DNA from: Cephalotus follicularis
Lineage: Eukaryota > Streptophyta > Magnoliopsida > Oxalidales > Cephalotaceae
Assembly: GCA_001972305.1 (NCBI GenBank)
Contig: BDDD01001826.1
Location: forward strand, 13,389-77,388
Direction of reading: 5' to 3'
Length of the DNA stretch: 64,000 nt
Of this stretch, positions 19,168 through 32,041 are shown piece after piece; position 1 is the stretch's first letter; the number at the start of each line of letters is the position of its first letter. Below the pieces are notes generated by a model that worked only from the letters and a program-made list of their open reading frames with translations, was not told the DNA's origin and did no database searches. A program made the position numbers and the translations under genes.

Positions 19168-21454
19168 TGTTAGGTTAGGGGTGTCCTTACATGCCACGTG
19201 GTGTGGTGCTTGAATTAATACACTCTTGATATATACAGTTATGTATTCCATTTATGTTCTATGTGCAAATTTATTTATATTGGCATGATTATATGGCTCA
19301 TCCAACCCTTCCAAAAGGAACAGAATAATTAATTTTAATTAACTGTATGCCATAGATAGCCTTGCCACATCAAAGGGTTTGATCTATTTCCAAGGTGGCC
19401 ATGAGAATGAGATCCTTATTCCTTGTGACTAAACGGTTCCAAGTCATAGGTTCACTTTCATTGGGCCATTATTGAACCGGGGTAAAGACTTGCCACATTA
19501 TGCTTGCCCCCAGAGAGGGAGGATGGATCTTATCATGGACCATTCGGTATTATCCTAAAGCTAATGTGGGGTGCGTGCGTAAATGCATGATGCTGAACAG
19601 ACCCACCAATAGGATCCCTATTTTAATAGTCAATACCCATGTCAATAGGGATTCCTATGGTCTCGGTAGTGTATAGCCTATGGTGACTAGTAGGTCCACG
19701 CCTACGTTGTCTCCTTTGACCTGAGTGGCTAGCATTCATTGTGTGGTGACTGCTTGACTTTGATTTCAACCTTCCCCAGCACTAGCCACGTGCTGGCAAA
19801 AGGGTTGTCTTTGCGTCTTGTGGAAATTACATTGAGATGTATGAGTGAGTGCGCAACAAGGAATCGTCACACCCGAGCTGTGGGTGACCAGCTCTCTTTG
19901 TCTATGTACATTGTAGACCTAAAATCCTGTACAGGTTATAGACAGACCAGAGAGAGGGTAGTTTCCATGGGAGGTTTCTCATAGTCTCAGTGCGTTCACA
20001 GATATTTGGTATCATGGCTAAATCTAGGGGTGACATTCATCAAAACCCTAGACAATTGATCATAACTAAGTATGACGAGGGAAACACTACACATATGTCG
20101 ATGACTGGATAAGGCAACTGGCTATTCTGTTCCTGATTGATAGACATGGTAATACACGGATCCGGGGGGGGTGACTGGAGATCACACCGGTGCTATTTTA
20201 ATGGTCGGTGACTATTAGAATAGTCGTACCAGACAAATGGGATGATCTGGGAATTTATCATCATACAGGAGATCGACAGGCTTTCGAGTGCTGCCAGACT
20301 TTGAACTAGTCGACGTGGAGAGAAACATGTCATTTAGTAAAAGGTTGACATCAAGGAGATGTTACTTTGCTAGTGAATATTTTATTTGCTGGATTCGGGT
20401 CCATGCAATACCATGATAAAATATTTCGAGCGAAGAGTTGATATGACTTTACATTAAGTGCTTTGGGAACTTATTGTAAAGAGAAAGCATTGGGCTAACT
20501 TTGGGCTTGGGATTAATTCCCATGTCATGGGAGAATTTGGGCCATAGGGAATGGACCATCTTGGCTTATTTTTGGGCTCAACAATGTATGAAAGAAGGAG
20601 GCCCAAAATCATGCCCAAAATTAATTACACCCATGTTGACTTTGTCAACTTATTTTCATTCATTCATCACACGGCAACAACCCTGAGTGGGAAAGTGTTT
20701 GGCCGGCCATGTGATGGAATTGTGTGAAATTTTAGTTATAAAATGTGATGACTCATTGTTGCATTAATCACTAGAAGACAAAAGAGAGTAAGTGCATAAA
20801 AGACAAATGCATTCAGTAAGATATTTTTATAACTTACTAATCAAGCGTTGTCTTTAATATATAATGTGCATGCACGAAAAACTGAGGACTCTCTCTTGCA
20901 AACTCTCCCTCTCACATATTGCTCTCTCCCCCATTTTCTCTCTTTTGGCCATGGTATTCATTTCCCAAAGTGAGCCCACACCATTTGTCTCCAAATAAAG
21001 AGAGTTTTATATCGTCTAAACCTTTCACACTTCCTTAGTCATTTTAGGTAGAAATTTTTTTGTATTGCAATGGATCTTTACCTAGATTAATTTAGTCTAG
21101 ATTAAACAAAAAACCCCTCTATCTTTTCCTCCTTGCCGTGGTAAAAGGGAGGCCTTGGAGCTATTGGTTTTGGATTAAAGAGTAGAGGGAGCTTGACTTG
21201 AAGGAAGGAGTTCTTCACTTTGGTAATATTTTTTTCTCCTTCTTTTATCTTCATGAAGCTTTGTCATGGCTTTGGATTTGATTGTATGTTTAATTAGTGA
21301 TCTTGGAAATTATTTGGGACTCTTTGTTTATAGGTTTTAGGTTATTCCCATTTCTTGGGAATTAACTATTTGGTTGGAATTAAAGTTAATCACCCTAATG
21401 CCGAAAATTCAAATTGAGTGCTTCTGCTGCCCTATGAGTCATAGGTACCCAAAA
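19168..21454 (+). repeat. 5' LTR of copia E
   Basis: About 2.29 kb, starting TGTTAGGTTAGGGGTGTCC. It matches 36066-40541 minus solo LTR H. The end region has AGTCATAGGTACCC and A-rich bases before the primer site. No GTCGAC palindrome arrays are visible, in contrast to the gypsy LTRs and to G. Confidence 0.88.
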
Positions 21455-21456
21455 AG

Positions 21457-22483
21457 TGGTATAAGAGAGACCTAATTAACATCAATCAAACCTTTATTTG
21501 ATGACTAATGGCTTTGGGGTTGGTTTCCCTTCAGTGGCCCATTTTATTGTAATCCTAGATTTAGTGGGAGTTGCAATTGCTTCAGCTTTTCGTGAAATCG
21601 ACGAGCCATTGAACATTATATTTTTTACGTGTTAATTCAATTATATATATGGCTATATTTTTGAATTTTTTATGCATGCTGGTAGGCTTGGGACTAGACC
21701 TAGTTTTATGGTTTCTTTTGTGGATGATTTAAATTCTTTATTACATTTAAGGGAATTCAATCGGTCTGTAATAAGGCTGCCTGTGCTCGCCGTTTATTTT
21801 CTTGTCCTTTATTTTATAGGGAATAGAATTCTCGTCTCCCTCAATTGTATTTCTTTTCTTTTAATTGTACAATGGATGTTAATGGAAAAAAAGGAAACCA
21901 ATTAAGCTTGAAGAGGGGATCAAGAAGAATGCAAGACCAATTGAAGACCATGTATGCGTGGTAGCAAAATGTAATAGAGATAATTAAATTAGTACACCTA
22001 GGAGACTAAGTGGTGACGTTGGCTCACGTGATCACTTATAGTTTTATATCCCAAGTCATGCCACTTTTAGGATGCATGAGATGGATGTTTTTATTTTTGC
22101 AAACAATCCAAACACGTCCAAGCGCGTTCAGCCGTTCCAAAGGGATTGGAAGATAATTAAATTAGCTAATAATGGCATTGGTAATTTAATAAAATTGATG
22201 AGACCAAATTCCTCCAAATCATATAAATAATAAGTCCATAAGTGGTGGGGCGTATAGCTACCCTGTCGTTGGCCTTCCATAATCATCGTTGAGTGGTGTG
22301 GACATATTGGGGATGGCACCAGCTACAGCTAAGGTCCCCTGTATGACCATTTCGATTCAATTTCAGTGTGAGCTACACTGGATGGAAATAATCATGTTTT
22401 GAGATTCTGACAGGCTACAGCGTGTGGATGTGAAAACGGGTTCATTTCTTTGAGGATTGTGGGTTTGACTTATACCGGGATCT
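21457..22483 (+). other. Primer site and leader (first part) of copia E
   Basis: The diverged primer site TGGTATAAGAGA is at 21457. About 1.0 kb of non-coding leader follows, matched to G at 18502-19167 and 40547-40900. The direct target duplication TATGG of element F lies at 22484-22488. Confidence 0.8.
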
Positions 22484-22488
22484 TATGG

Positions 22489-24744
22489 TGTCACACCCCG
22501 TTTTCCATTATAATAGCAATTAAGTGGTAATACCAATCGATATAACATTATTCAGCTTAATCGAAAAACGGGAAATTTTTTTAAAACTTTCCAACATACA
22601 ACTATAGAGGAAGAAATATAATAATTTAAGCTGAATTATTAACGTATCACGCATCCCACACTACGTGATACAAAATTGTTCATTACAAAACCCAACATCA
22701 TCGTCGATTGTCCTCAAACGGACCGTAATCACTAATACAATAAAAAATACGATTACCCAAGATAAAAATATTATCCACCAAGTACAATAACCCAAATATA
22801 AAAAATCAATGTTCATTGTCTGAAAACAAACCACAACAGAGAACATCTCAGTCTTCTCTTCAATCCAAGTCCGTGTAGCCATAAAACCAACTGCATCAAT
22901 CTGAAATAGTTGAGGGCTGGCCTTTGTCCTCACTCGGGTAAGTAGTAAAGTCATAAATACAATTCGGGATCCAAGATAATGCATTTCATGTAATGTATGC
23001 GATCATGGATGCAATACATAGTATCCCATAATGATACATATATATGTGTGTACATAAAATATATATATGTGTACATACATGTATAACTGCCAATAGAGTA
23101 AACATGCCAATTCGCTACAATCCAACAATCCATTTACAAATCTATGAAGGCGCCGCCAACCCCTGGCCTAGACACTGTACTCCTCACTCCAGTCACCACT
23201 CTGCAGATGACTCGAAGTAGGCCACAATCCAAAGTCATTAGCACGACGGCTAAATGACAACAACATGGGTTGCTCTAGATAACTCCTGGCACCTAGAGTC
23301 CAACCCGCCTCTCGTGAGAATGGCATCTCCACCACCGCAACTAATACAGCACAATCCCAAACACAATCCAATTCAAGTCATTTATAAAAAATAAATACTT
23401 GAAAACATATATATTTTCCAATATATAAAACAATCCACTTTCCCAAGTAAGATATGCATCATAAAATACTTGTAACAACATATTCGTTTAAAGTATGTAA
23501 CAATCCTTTTTAAACGGCATGTTTATTCAAAACATGCATCAGTCCATTTTTAAAACTACATTTCTGTTTGAACATAGCAATTTATACAAAATAGCAATTC
23601 GCAACAATTCATGAGTGCAACTCCCTAAAAATGATAAGTCATTTTTAAAGCAATAATAATCTAATTCAAGCAACAATCCACATTCCAGACCCAATACAAT
23701 GCAAGTGCAATGCAATCATATGCTCAAACATGCCTAGAGTTATTTCTGGAGTCGTTTCGGAGCTAATGGGTCCAATTCGAGTCAAACCCTTCAAACCAGG
23801 ACGATAAGCGTCGACGCTTATCCTCTGGGCGTCGATGCTTATTACGAAAGCGTCGACGCTTAAGGTAGGAACCTTAACACGTCGTCGCTTCATGCAATAA
23901 ATTCCCAGGAGCATCAAAACCACAGGCTTCGATGCTTTCCATAATCATCGACGGTTAAGTGATAGTAGGAAATGTCACAACAACCAGTAGCTTTTCAAGG
24001 GAGAATTCATCCCCCAAACGTTCATACAATCCAGAAAGGTTCCACCCAGGTGTAGTACGCAGCAGGTTATCAATATTTGTAACAAAAACCCCAAACCATG
24101 AACAAGTCATGCAATCCATAAGTGAACATTACATACAAACCACAACGAATAACGTAGTCCTACAAATGTTCATATAAGGCGTCGACGTTTTCTTTAAGCG
24201 TCGACGTCTATCGCCTTAACACACAAGGGCGTCGACGATTATAACGTGAGCGTCAACGCTTAGGTAGTCCAGTATCGCCATTCTCGTCGACCCAACCTAA
24301 CCAGGTGAAACAACTCAATAATCATACCAATCTAGTTCGATCATTGACTTAGATTACACATGTATGATCAGTTTATAGATTTCAGTAAACATCATAAAAA
24401 TCCAGCAAGCCAACAATCCAAAATTAACATGCAAATCATGCATAACAGCAATGACAAAACAGTAACTTCAATTCCAACTTTGCATGTATAAATCCACTGC
24501 AATTTCCCCTACCTTCAGTTCCCAGTTAGGAACTTGAAAGTCCACCACTTTGTGTTCCAAAGACCGTCATCGCAGCTCCAAGATCTGTCCAGTAATTGCC
24601 AGCCTCAAGCTCCAACTTTCGAGCTTCAAGTTGTTCAACAATGGAGTAAAAATGGTTCTCTCCTCTCACTGGTTTTTCCTCTCCAACCTACTGGTTCTCT
24701 TTCCATTTCTTTTCACAGGTGTTTGAACGGGAGAAAGGTGAAAA
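22489..24744 (-). repeat. 3' LTR of F (shorter than its 5' LTR)
   Basis: Starts (plus view) TGTCACACCCCG and matches 28733 onward for about 2.26 kb. Palindromes of the GCGTCGACGC class are at 23805-23955 and 24178-24295. The conserved motif is near 22913-22950. Confidence 0.85.
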
Positions 24745-25334
24745 TGCGGGTGAAATGTTGTGCTGAGATTCAATCTCGTTCTGAAGGTAGTCATGAATCT
24801 CTTCCAAAAGTTGGAAGTACAGATCGAATCCCGATCACATACGATGCTCACCGGAACACCTTGCAGTCTCACAATCTCCTTTACATATAATCGAGCTAAC
24901 TTGCTCGTCGAATCTGTGACATGTGTAGGTAGAAAGTGTGCTGACTTCGTGAGTCTATCCACGATGACCCACACTGCATTATGACGATGCTTAGTCAGTG
25001 GAAATCCAGAAACACAGTCCATAGTTATGTGTTCCCATTTCCACTCTGCCACTGGCAATGACTGCAATAGTCCTGCTGGTCTCTAGTGTTCGGCTTTGAA
25101 CCTCTGGCAAGTCAAACACTTTGCAATGTATCTGGCAATATCCTGCTTCATACCGGACCACCAATAGTTCCCCTTCATGTCTTGGTACATCTTCGACCTA
25201 CCAGGATGAATGCTACATGAAGATTTATGAGCTTCAGAAAGTAATGCATCCTTCAACCCATCCTCATCCGGAAGACAAACTATTCCTCGAAATAAAAGTA
25301 TACCATCCGCGTGCATTCGAAAATCAGAATCCAA
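24745..25334 (-). pseudogene. Integrase remnant of F
   Basis: On the minus strand it shows the zinc-binding end (HPGRSKMYQDMKGNYWWSG, then CLTCQRFKAEH) and the core start (ITMDCVSGFPLT, then VDRLTKSAHFLPTHV, SIVCDRDSI). The rest of integrase is not seen. Fossil. Confidence 0.85.
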
Positions 25335-25376
25335 ACATAGATTCTCTCGAATATTCTGTAACTTGAAATCATAGAG

Positions 25377-26946
25377 CTAAGCATTCTTAATCTCGTCAAG
25401 CAATGCCGGCTGTACTCGAAGACTAGCAATAAAGACACCCGGTGACCGTGTAAATGGTGTCCATCTATGAAGATCCCCCAACAGTTTCCATTGAGATACC
25501 ATCGTACTAGCTAACATATCTTTACGACTCAATGCATCTGTGACCACATTTGCCTTTCCAGGATGATACTTGATAGTATAGTCATAGTCATTAAAGAACT
25601 CCACCCATCTCCATTGTCTCATGTTAAGTGCATATTGACAGAACAGGTATCTCAAACTCTTATGATGAGTGAAAATCTCAAATTGTGCCCCATACAAATA
25701 ATGCCTCCATATCTGAAGAGCAAATACAATCGCAGCCAGTTCAAGATCATGCGTCGGATAGTTCTCATCATATGGCTTTAGCTTCTGCGAAGCATAAGCG
25801 ATCACCCTACCACGTTGCATTAGTACACAACCCAATCCTCTACTCGAAGCATCACTGTAAACTGCAAAATTCTCACTACCCTCGGGTAGTGCTAAGTCAT
25901 GAGCAGTAATCAACCGGTCCTTCAGCTCTCAAAAGCTGGTCTCACAATCCTCGTCCCAAATGAGCAAAGTCTTCTTTTGGGTCAACTTTGTCAATGGTAC
26001 CACAATCCTCGAGAAGTTATGGATGAACCTCCGATAGTAACCCGCCAAGCTAAGAAAGCTACGTACCTCAGTCACGTTCCACGGTTGCGGCCGATCCCGC
26101 ATGACCTCTGTCTTTGACGGATCCACCACAAAGCCCTCTCTAGATACTATGTGACCAAGAAAGATCACATGGTCAAGCCAGTAATTCTCACTTGCTGAAC
26201 TTAGCATACAGCTGCTGCTCTTTGAGAATTTGCAAAACCAAACTCAGATGGCATGCATGCTCCTCCTCGCTCCTCTAGTATACCAATATGTCATCGATGA
26301 ATACAGCCACAAATTAGTGGATGTACGGTCGAAAGACATCATTCATCAATGACATGAATGCTATCGGTGCATTGGTAACACCAAACGGCATTACCATAAA
26401 CTCATAGTGTCCATACCTCGTACAGAAGGCACTCTTCTATACATCTCCTTCCCTTACTCTCAATTGGTGATAACCCGACCTCAAATCGAGTTTAGAAAAT
26501 ACCCTCAACCCCTGCAGTTGGTCGAACAAATCCTCAATGTGCGGAAGAGGATACTTGTTCTTGATGGTTGCTTTATTCAACATCCGATAGTGGATACAAA
26601 GCCTCATTGACCCATCCTTCTTCTTCACAAACGAAACTGGTGCTCCCCACGGAGAAACACTAGGCCGAACAAAGCCCTTATCAATTAGGTGTTGTAACTA
26701 CAACTTCAATTCTCGCAACTTTGCGGGAGCCATCTGATAAAGTGCCTTAGAAATAGGAGCCGTATCGGGTACTAGATAAATCACAAATTCCATACTCCTT
26801 TTTGGCAATATGAACACCAAATCTGTAGGAAATACATCAGGAAATTCATTTACAACAAGAATTTCCTCGAAACTTGTACCTTTCTCTTTCCTCTGATCAA
26901 TCACGTATGCCAGAAATCCCTCACATCCCTTCTCTAGAAACCTCAA
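25377..26946 (-). pseudogene. Reverse transcriptase and RNase H remnant of F
   Basis: RT blocks include [20 protein letters not shown] (about 26570-26628), [13 protein letters not shown] and HIVSREGFVVDPSKTE. RNase H shows [40 protein letters not shown] and [16 protein letters not shown]. In gypsy elements these copy RNA to DNA and remove the RNA strand. Fossil with several breaks. Confidence 0.88.
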
Positions 26947-26972
26947 TGCACGAATCTAAGATATAATCGGTG

Positions 26973-27530
26973 TCAAAAATCCATTTTCTCCCTTGAATTG
27001 AAAAGTAGAAAAGTAGTACCATCGGGAAGACAAAAATCCACAGTCCTGTTGTAGCAGTCCATGTGAGCACGATGGGCTGACAACCAATCCATTCCCAATA
27101 TGACATCAAAGTCATGAAGGGGCAATACTATCAAGTCTGCATACAATGAAATGTGTGCCATAGACATCTCGCAACCCCTATACACGGAATCCGTACACAT
27201 GGAATCTCCAGCAGGTGTACCCACATCAAGCACATCAGGCATACAATCCGGTGTCATATCTAAGCATGATGCAAATCGTGAAGCTATAAATGAATACGAT
27301 GCTCCAGGATCCATCAATACTCTAGCAGAAAAACTAAAAATGTACAATGTACCTCAAACAACAGAAGTAGACTCTGGCACTTCTGTCTGAGTGAGAGTGA
27401 AAACTCTACCTTTTGTGATACCCTTGCCGATATCCCTCCGCTGTGATGGTCCAACTGTAGTACTACCAGTCGCAGGTCCAGTAGGTGCTGTAGACTGACC
27501 CCTCGGACAGTCCCTCGCTAATTGTCCAGT
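26973..27530 (-). pseudogene. Protease remnant of F
   Basis: The block VLMDPGASYSFIASRFA near 27310 corresponds to the aspartic protease loop region, followed by the typical ADLIVLPLHDFDVILGMDWL. Fossil. Confidence 0.8.
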
Positions 27531-28553
27531 TGTCCCTCACCTCAAACACAACCCATTCTTCTTCCAGCAATGCTTCTGTTTATGTCCAGCTCGTCCACAA
27601 TGGAAGCAAACTCCAGTATGTGCATTACTACCCTGACTAGGAGTACCCTGTGTAGCAGTCTGCTGAGATCTGTTCTCTGAGGACTTCGTAGGAGAACCAC
27701 TGCCGTGCCACTTGAAAGAAGCTGGTCTAGATTGTGTCAGGCTCTGTTTGTTCTGCTGTGCTAGGGACCTCTCCGCTCGGTCCTCACTGGATATGCTCTC
27801 CAGTACCCTCGCTTTCTGAGCAAACTTTGAAAAAGTCCCCAGCTCCATAACCCTATTCCTCGACCGAAGATCCAGTCATAACCCTCTCAAGAACCTCCGT
27901 ATTTTATTCACTTCATCAGCCACCAGATAAGGTGAATATCTTACTAGCTCCATGAACCTTGCTTGATACTCTGACACTGTCATCTCTCCTTGATACAACT
28001 CAAGAAGCTCTGTCTCCCTCCTCTCTTTCTCAACACGGGGTCAATAGGAATCAAGGAACTCACTCTGGAATCTCTCTCATGTACTATCGAGTCCATATGG
28101 CTCCCACCTTGCCTTGACCATCTCCCACTAGTGAGTGGCCTCTCCCCATAGTCGATACACAATAAACTTCAGTTTCTAGTCATCTGTACAATCCATCACT
28201 TCAAAGATCCTTTTGAGGTCCTGTAACCACCTCTCAGCAATGGTAGCATCAAGCCCTCCTCAGAAACTAGGAGGATTCTGTCCCATGAATCTCTCCAAGT
28301 TCCTCCCAAACTGGTTCCCATTCTCACGGTGATACTGAGTAAGAGCTCTATGTTGAGGCTGAGCATGAAAATGATTCCAGCGCATCTCCTCCGCAAGAGC
28401 CGCATTAATATCCATCTGATGCAGGAAGTAGTCGGCAATATGATCCAACGGATCCCTTCCGTCATTTCCTTGTTGAGGAACATTATCATTTGGTTCTCCC
28501 CCAACATTTGTCTCAGCAGCTCTAGCTCTCGCACATGTTCTCCTTCTATCCAT
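27531..28553 (-). pseudogene. Gag remnant of F
   Basis: From MDRRRTCARARA at 28553 the minus strand shows a gypsy gag (GNQFGRNLERFMGQNPPSF), the gag domain, and a zinc knuckle CFHCGRAGHKQKHCWKKNG near 27560. It matches the gags of K and B. Fossil with several breaks. Confidence 0.85.
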
Positions 28554-28716
28554 TTTTGTTCCTATAACAAAATGATTTCATTAGCAATCATCTCAAGTAA
28601 CCAATTCGTTAATTGTCTAAGCATATATGGAATATGCTTGACTACCACTATTGTAGTATCAAATCATTTAGTTGCCAAGGATAGTATCCTAGCGATAGCT
28701 TATAAAAGGAATATAA

Positions 28717-28727
28717 GCTCTGATACC
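28717..28727 (-). promoter_or_regulatory. Primer binding site of F
   Basis: GCTCTGATACC, the reverse of GGTATCAGAGC, lies five bases before the 5' LTR edge at 28733. tRNA-iMet type. Confidence 0.8.
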
Positions 28728-30017
28728 GCTGTTGTCACACCCCGTTTTCCATTATAACAAAAATTAACTGGTAATAGCAATCGACATAACATTATTCAGC
28801 TTAATAAAAAAACTGGAAAAAAATCTAAAACTTTCCAATGTACAACTATAGCAGAAGCAATATCATAATTTAAGCTGAATTATTTACGTATCACGCATCC
28901 CATATTACGTGATACAAAATTGTTCATTACAAAACCCAACATCATCGTCGATTGCCCTCGAACGGAGCGTGATTAATAATACAATAACAAAATACGATTA
29001 TCCAAGATAAACATATTATCCACCAAGAACAATAACCCAAATACAAATAATCAATGTTCTTTGTCTGAAAACAAAACATAACAGAGAACATCCCAGTCTT
29101 CTCTTCAATCCAGGTCCGTGTAGCCATAAAACCTGTGCATCAATATGAAATAGTAGGGGGTTAGCCTTTGTCCTCTCTTGGCTAAGTAGTAAAGTCATAA
29201 ATACAATTCAGGATCAAAGATGATGCATGTCATGTAACGTATGCGATCATGGATGCAATACATAGTATCCCATAATAATACATATATATGTATATATATA
29301 CATGTATAACTGCCAATAGAGCAAACATGCCAATTGGCTACAATCCAACAACCATTTACAAAGCTACGAAGGCGCCGCCAACTCCCGGCCAAAACACTGT
29401 ACTCCTCACTCCAGTCACCACTCTCCAGATGACTCGAAGTAGGCCACAATCCAAAGTCATTAGCACAGCGGCTAAATGACAACAACATGGGTTCCCCTAG
29501 CCAATTCCTGGCACCTAGAGTCCAACCCACCTGTCAGTGACAATGGCATCTCCACCACCGCAACTAATGTGGCACAATCCCAAACATAATCCAATTCAAC
29601 TCATTTATAAAAAATAAATACTTGAAAACATATACATTTGCCAATATATAAAACAATCCATTTTCCCAAGTAAGATATGCATCATAAAATACTTGTAACA
29701 ACATATTCGTTTAAAATATGTAACAATCCTTTTTAAACGACGTGTTTAATCAAAACATGCATAAATCAATTTTTAAAACTACATTTCGGTTTGAACATAG
29801 CAGTTTATACAAAATAGAGATTTCCAACAATTCACGAGTGCAACTCCCTAAAAATGATAAGTCATTTTTAAAGCAATAACAATCCAATTCAACCAACAAT
29901 CCACAATCCAGACCCAATACAATGCAAGTGCAATGCAATCATATGCTTAAACGTGCCTACAGTCGTTCCGGAGCTAACGGGTCCAATTGAGTCAAACCCT
30001 TCAAACCAGGAGGATAA

Positions 30018-30192
30018 GCGTTGATGCTTATTCTCTGTGCATCGATGCTTATTTCCTCTAAGCATCAACGTTTATCACAAAAGCGTCGACACTTAAGGTA
30101 GGAACCTTAATAAGTCGTCGCTTCATGCGTTAAATTCCCAGGTGCATCAAAACCACAGGCGTCGACCTTTTCCATAAGCCTCGACGGTTAAG
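30018..30192 (-). repeat. Palindrome block 2b, 5' LTR of F
   Basis: About six GCGTCGACGC-type sites, several decayed to GCGTTGATGC or GCATCGATGC. Confidence 0.7.
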
Positions 30193-30412
30193 TGACATCA
30201 TGAAATGTCACTGTAACCATTTGCTTTCCAAGGGAGAATTCATCCATCAAACGTTCATACAATCCAGAAAAGATCCACCCAGGCGTAGTACGCACATCAG
30301 GTTATCAATATTTGTAACCAAAACCCCAAACCATGAACAAGTCATGCAATCCATAAGTGAACATTACATGCAAACCACAACAAATAACGCAGTTCTGAAA
30401 ATGTTCATATAA

Positions 30413-30533
30413 GGCGTCAACGTTTTCTTTAAGTGTCGATGTCTATCGCCTTAACACACAAGGGCGTCGACGCTTATAACATGAGCGTCGACGCTTAGGG
30501 AGTCCAGTATCGCCATTCTGGTCGACCCAACTT
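30413..30533 (-). repeat. Palindrome block 2a, 5' LTR of F
   Basis: About five sites including GGGCGTCGACGCTTATAAC (about 30462) and GAGCGTCGACGCTTAGG. Confidence 0.75.
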
Positions 30534-31001
30534 AACCAGGAGAAAAGAACTCAATAATCATACAAATCTAGTTCAATTATTGACTTAGATTACACATGCA
30601 TGATCATTTTAAAGATTTCAGTAAACATCATAACAATCCAGCCAGCCAACAATCTGAAATTAACATGCAAATCATGCATAACAGCAATGACAAAATAGTA
30701 ACTTCAATTCCAACTTTGCATCTATAAATCCACTGCAATTTCCCCTACCTTTAGTTCCCAGTTAGGAACTTGAAAGTCCACCTCTTTGTGTTCCAAAGAC
30801 TGTCACAGCAACTGCAAGATCCGTCAAGTAGCTGCCAACCTCAAGCTCAAACTTTTGAGCTTCAAGTTGTTCAACAATGGAGGAAAAATGGTTCTCTCCT
30901 CTCACTGGTTTTTCCTTTCCAACCCACTGGTTCTTTTTCCTTTTCTTTTCACAAGTGTTTGAATGAGAGAGAGGAGAAAATGGAGGTGCTCTTATGCAGG
31001 T

Positions 31002-31003
<2 letters not shown>

Positions 31004-31042
<39 letters not shown>
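31004..31042 (-). repeat. CT microsatellite in the LTR of F
   Basis: A pure CT run of about 39 bases (GA in LTR sense). It lies just upstream of a TATA-like GCATAAGAGC in the F orientation. Solo LTR I has a GA run in a like place. Confidence 0.9.
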
Positions 31043-31045
<3 letters not shown>

Positions 31046-31311
31046 TTTGAATGCATACACCCGTGTTCTCTTTCTTATTTTCCCAGTTTTTTGTTTCTTT
31101 CTTCTTATTTACAGGTGTGCATGTAGCTACACTTGTCATTTTATTCCTCCCATGTCAGTCATGCATGACGGGGAATCATGGTGCATGCCTGGCGTCATGC
31201 AACATGGCCAACACGTTTTCAAAGTGTAAGTTAAGGCGTCTGAATAATGCCCCCAACACGCCCCCTTGCACCACATTTCTGTCAGTATCAGAACGGGCCT
31301 AATAATCGACG

Positions 31312-31470
31312 CTAAGCGTCGACATTAACATGCAGGCGTCGACGCTTTGGTTACTTCATGCAACGGCATCGACGCGTTCCTTCCACGTCGACATTTATGT
31401 GTGTACCCGTTTGGCGCGTGTTTTAAATTGATTAGGTGTCGACACTTTCCTCACGGCGTTAACGCTTTTG
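31312..31470 (-). repeat. Palindrome block 1, 5' LTR of F (GCGTCGACGC class)
   Basis: About seven sites such as AGGCGTCGACGCTTTGG (31334) and AAGCGTCGACATTAA, 200 to 360 bases from the LTR start. Confidence 0.75.
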
Positions 31471-31676
31471 GCTCAAAACTGTGTCATTTTGCCTCAAAGC
31501 ATGCCTTTGAACATTCCTTTATCATTTTCTATCGTTCCTTTCTTCCGAAAATCAATATTAAAATTTGGAAAACATCATCAATGTTTGAAATTTCACCATT
31601 ATCATTATTTCAATAATAAGATTACATTTAAAACCAAAATATTACATATTGCGAAAATCTCGGGCGTTAAATATGG

Positions 31677-32041
31677 TTACGATCTTGCTACAGCAGAGAG
31701 CATCAGGGCTGGAAGGCCAAATATTACATCGGATCTTACATTTCAAGGGAAGAGCCAGAGAATGTAAATTGGAACTCATTCCCACCTAGTTAGATATTAT
31801 AGTTTGCGCAGCTATAGCTGGGACTATGATATTCTGGATAGATTCCGATCCCCATTAGGAAGCGAGAAGCTTCCCGAATTCCACATGGGGGTGTGGGATA
31901 CGATTAGAATAGTGGGAGGAGCCGTAATTACAAAAGACCAAGGATTGTGGTAATAACATTAAATGGAATTTTCTGCTAAAATTTCTTTCTTTTATGTTTC
32001 CTCTTTTATAGGTTTCTAGATATATACAGACTCTGCTTAAA
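31677..32041 (+). other. Leader of copia E (second part)
   Basis: Non-coding sequence up to the gag start. It matches G at about 40880-41250, with GATTCCGATCCCCA and GAAGCGAGAAGCTTCCCGAA. No gene is visible. Confidence 0.8.

Larger units (their letters stand above)
22489..31671 (-). mobile_element. Element F: Ty3/gypsy element nested in the leader of E
   Basis: Flanked by TATGG (22484-22488 and 31672-31676). On the minus strand: 5' LTR 31671-28733, primer site near 28727, gag, protease, RT, RNase H, part of integrase, and a shorter 3' LTR (about 24744-22489). The order RT, RNase H, integrase marks gypsy. LTR divergence by eye is near ten percent, so it is old and broken many times. Relative of K. 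Confidence 0.92.
28733..31671 (-). repeat. 5' LTR of F
   Basis: 2939 bp, minus strand. Palindrome blocks of the GCGTCGACGC class are at 31312-31470 (upstream of the promoter region) and at 30413-30533 and 30018-30192 (inside the predicted leader intron). A CT run of about 39 bases is at 31004-31042. A donor AAAG/GTAGGGG is at 30749/30748, with the conserved motif near 29154-29190. Confidence 0.9.

Noticed and set aside
18543-21905. Short frames (61 to 81 residues) in the copia leader and LTR as host genes
   Set aside because: Frames do not agree between the two copies of the leader and of the LTR, so they are chance.
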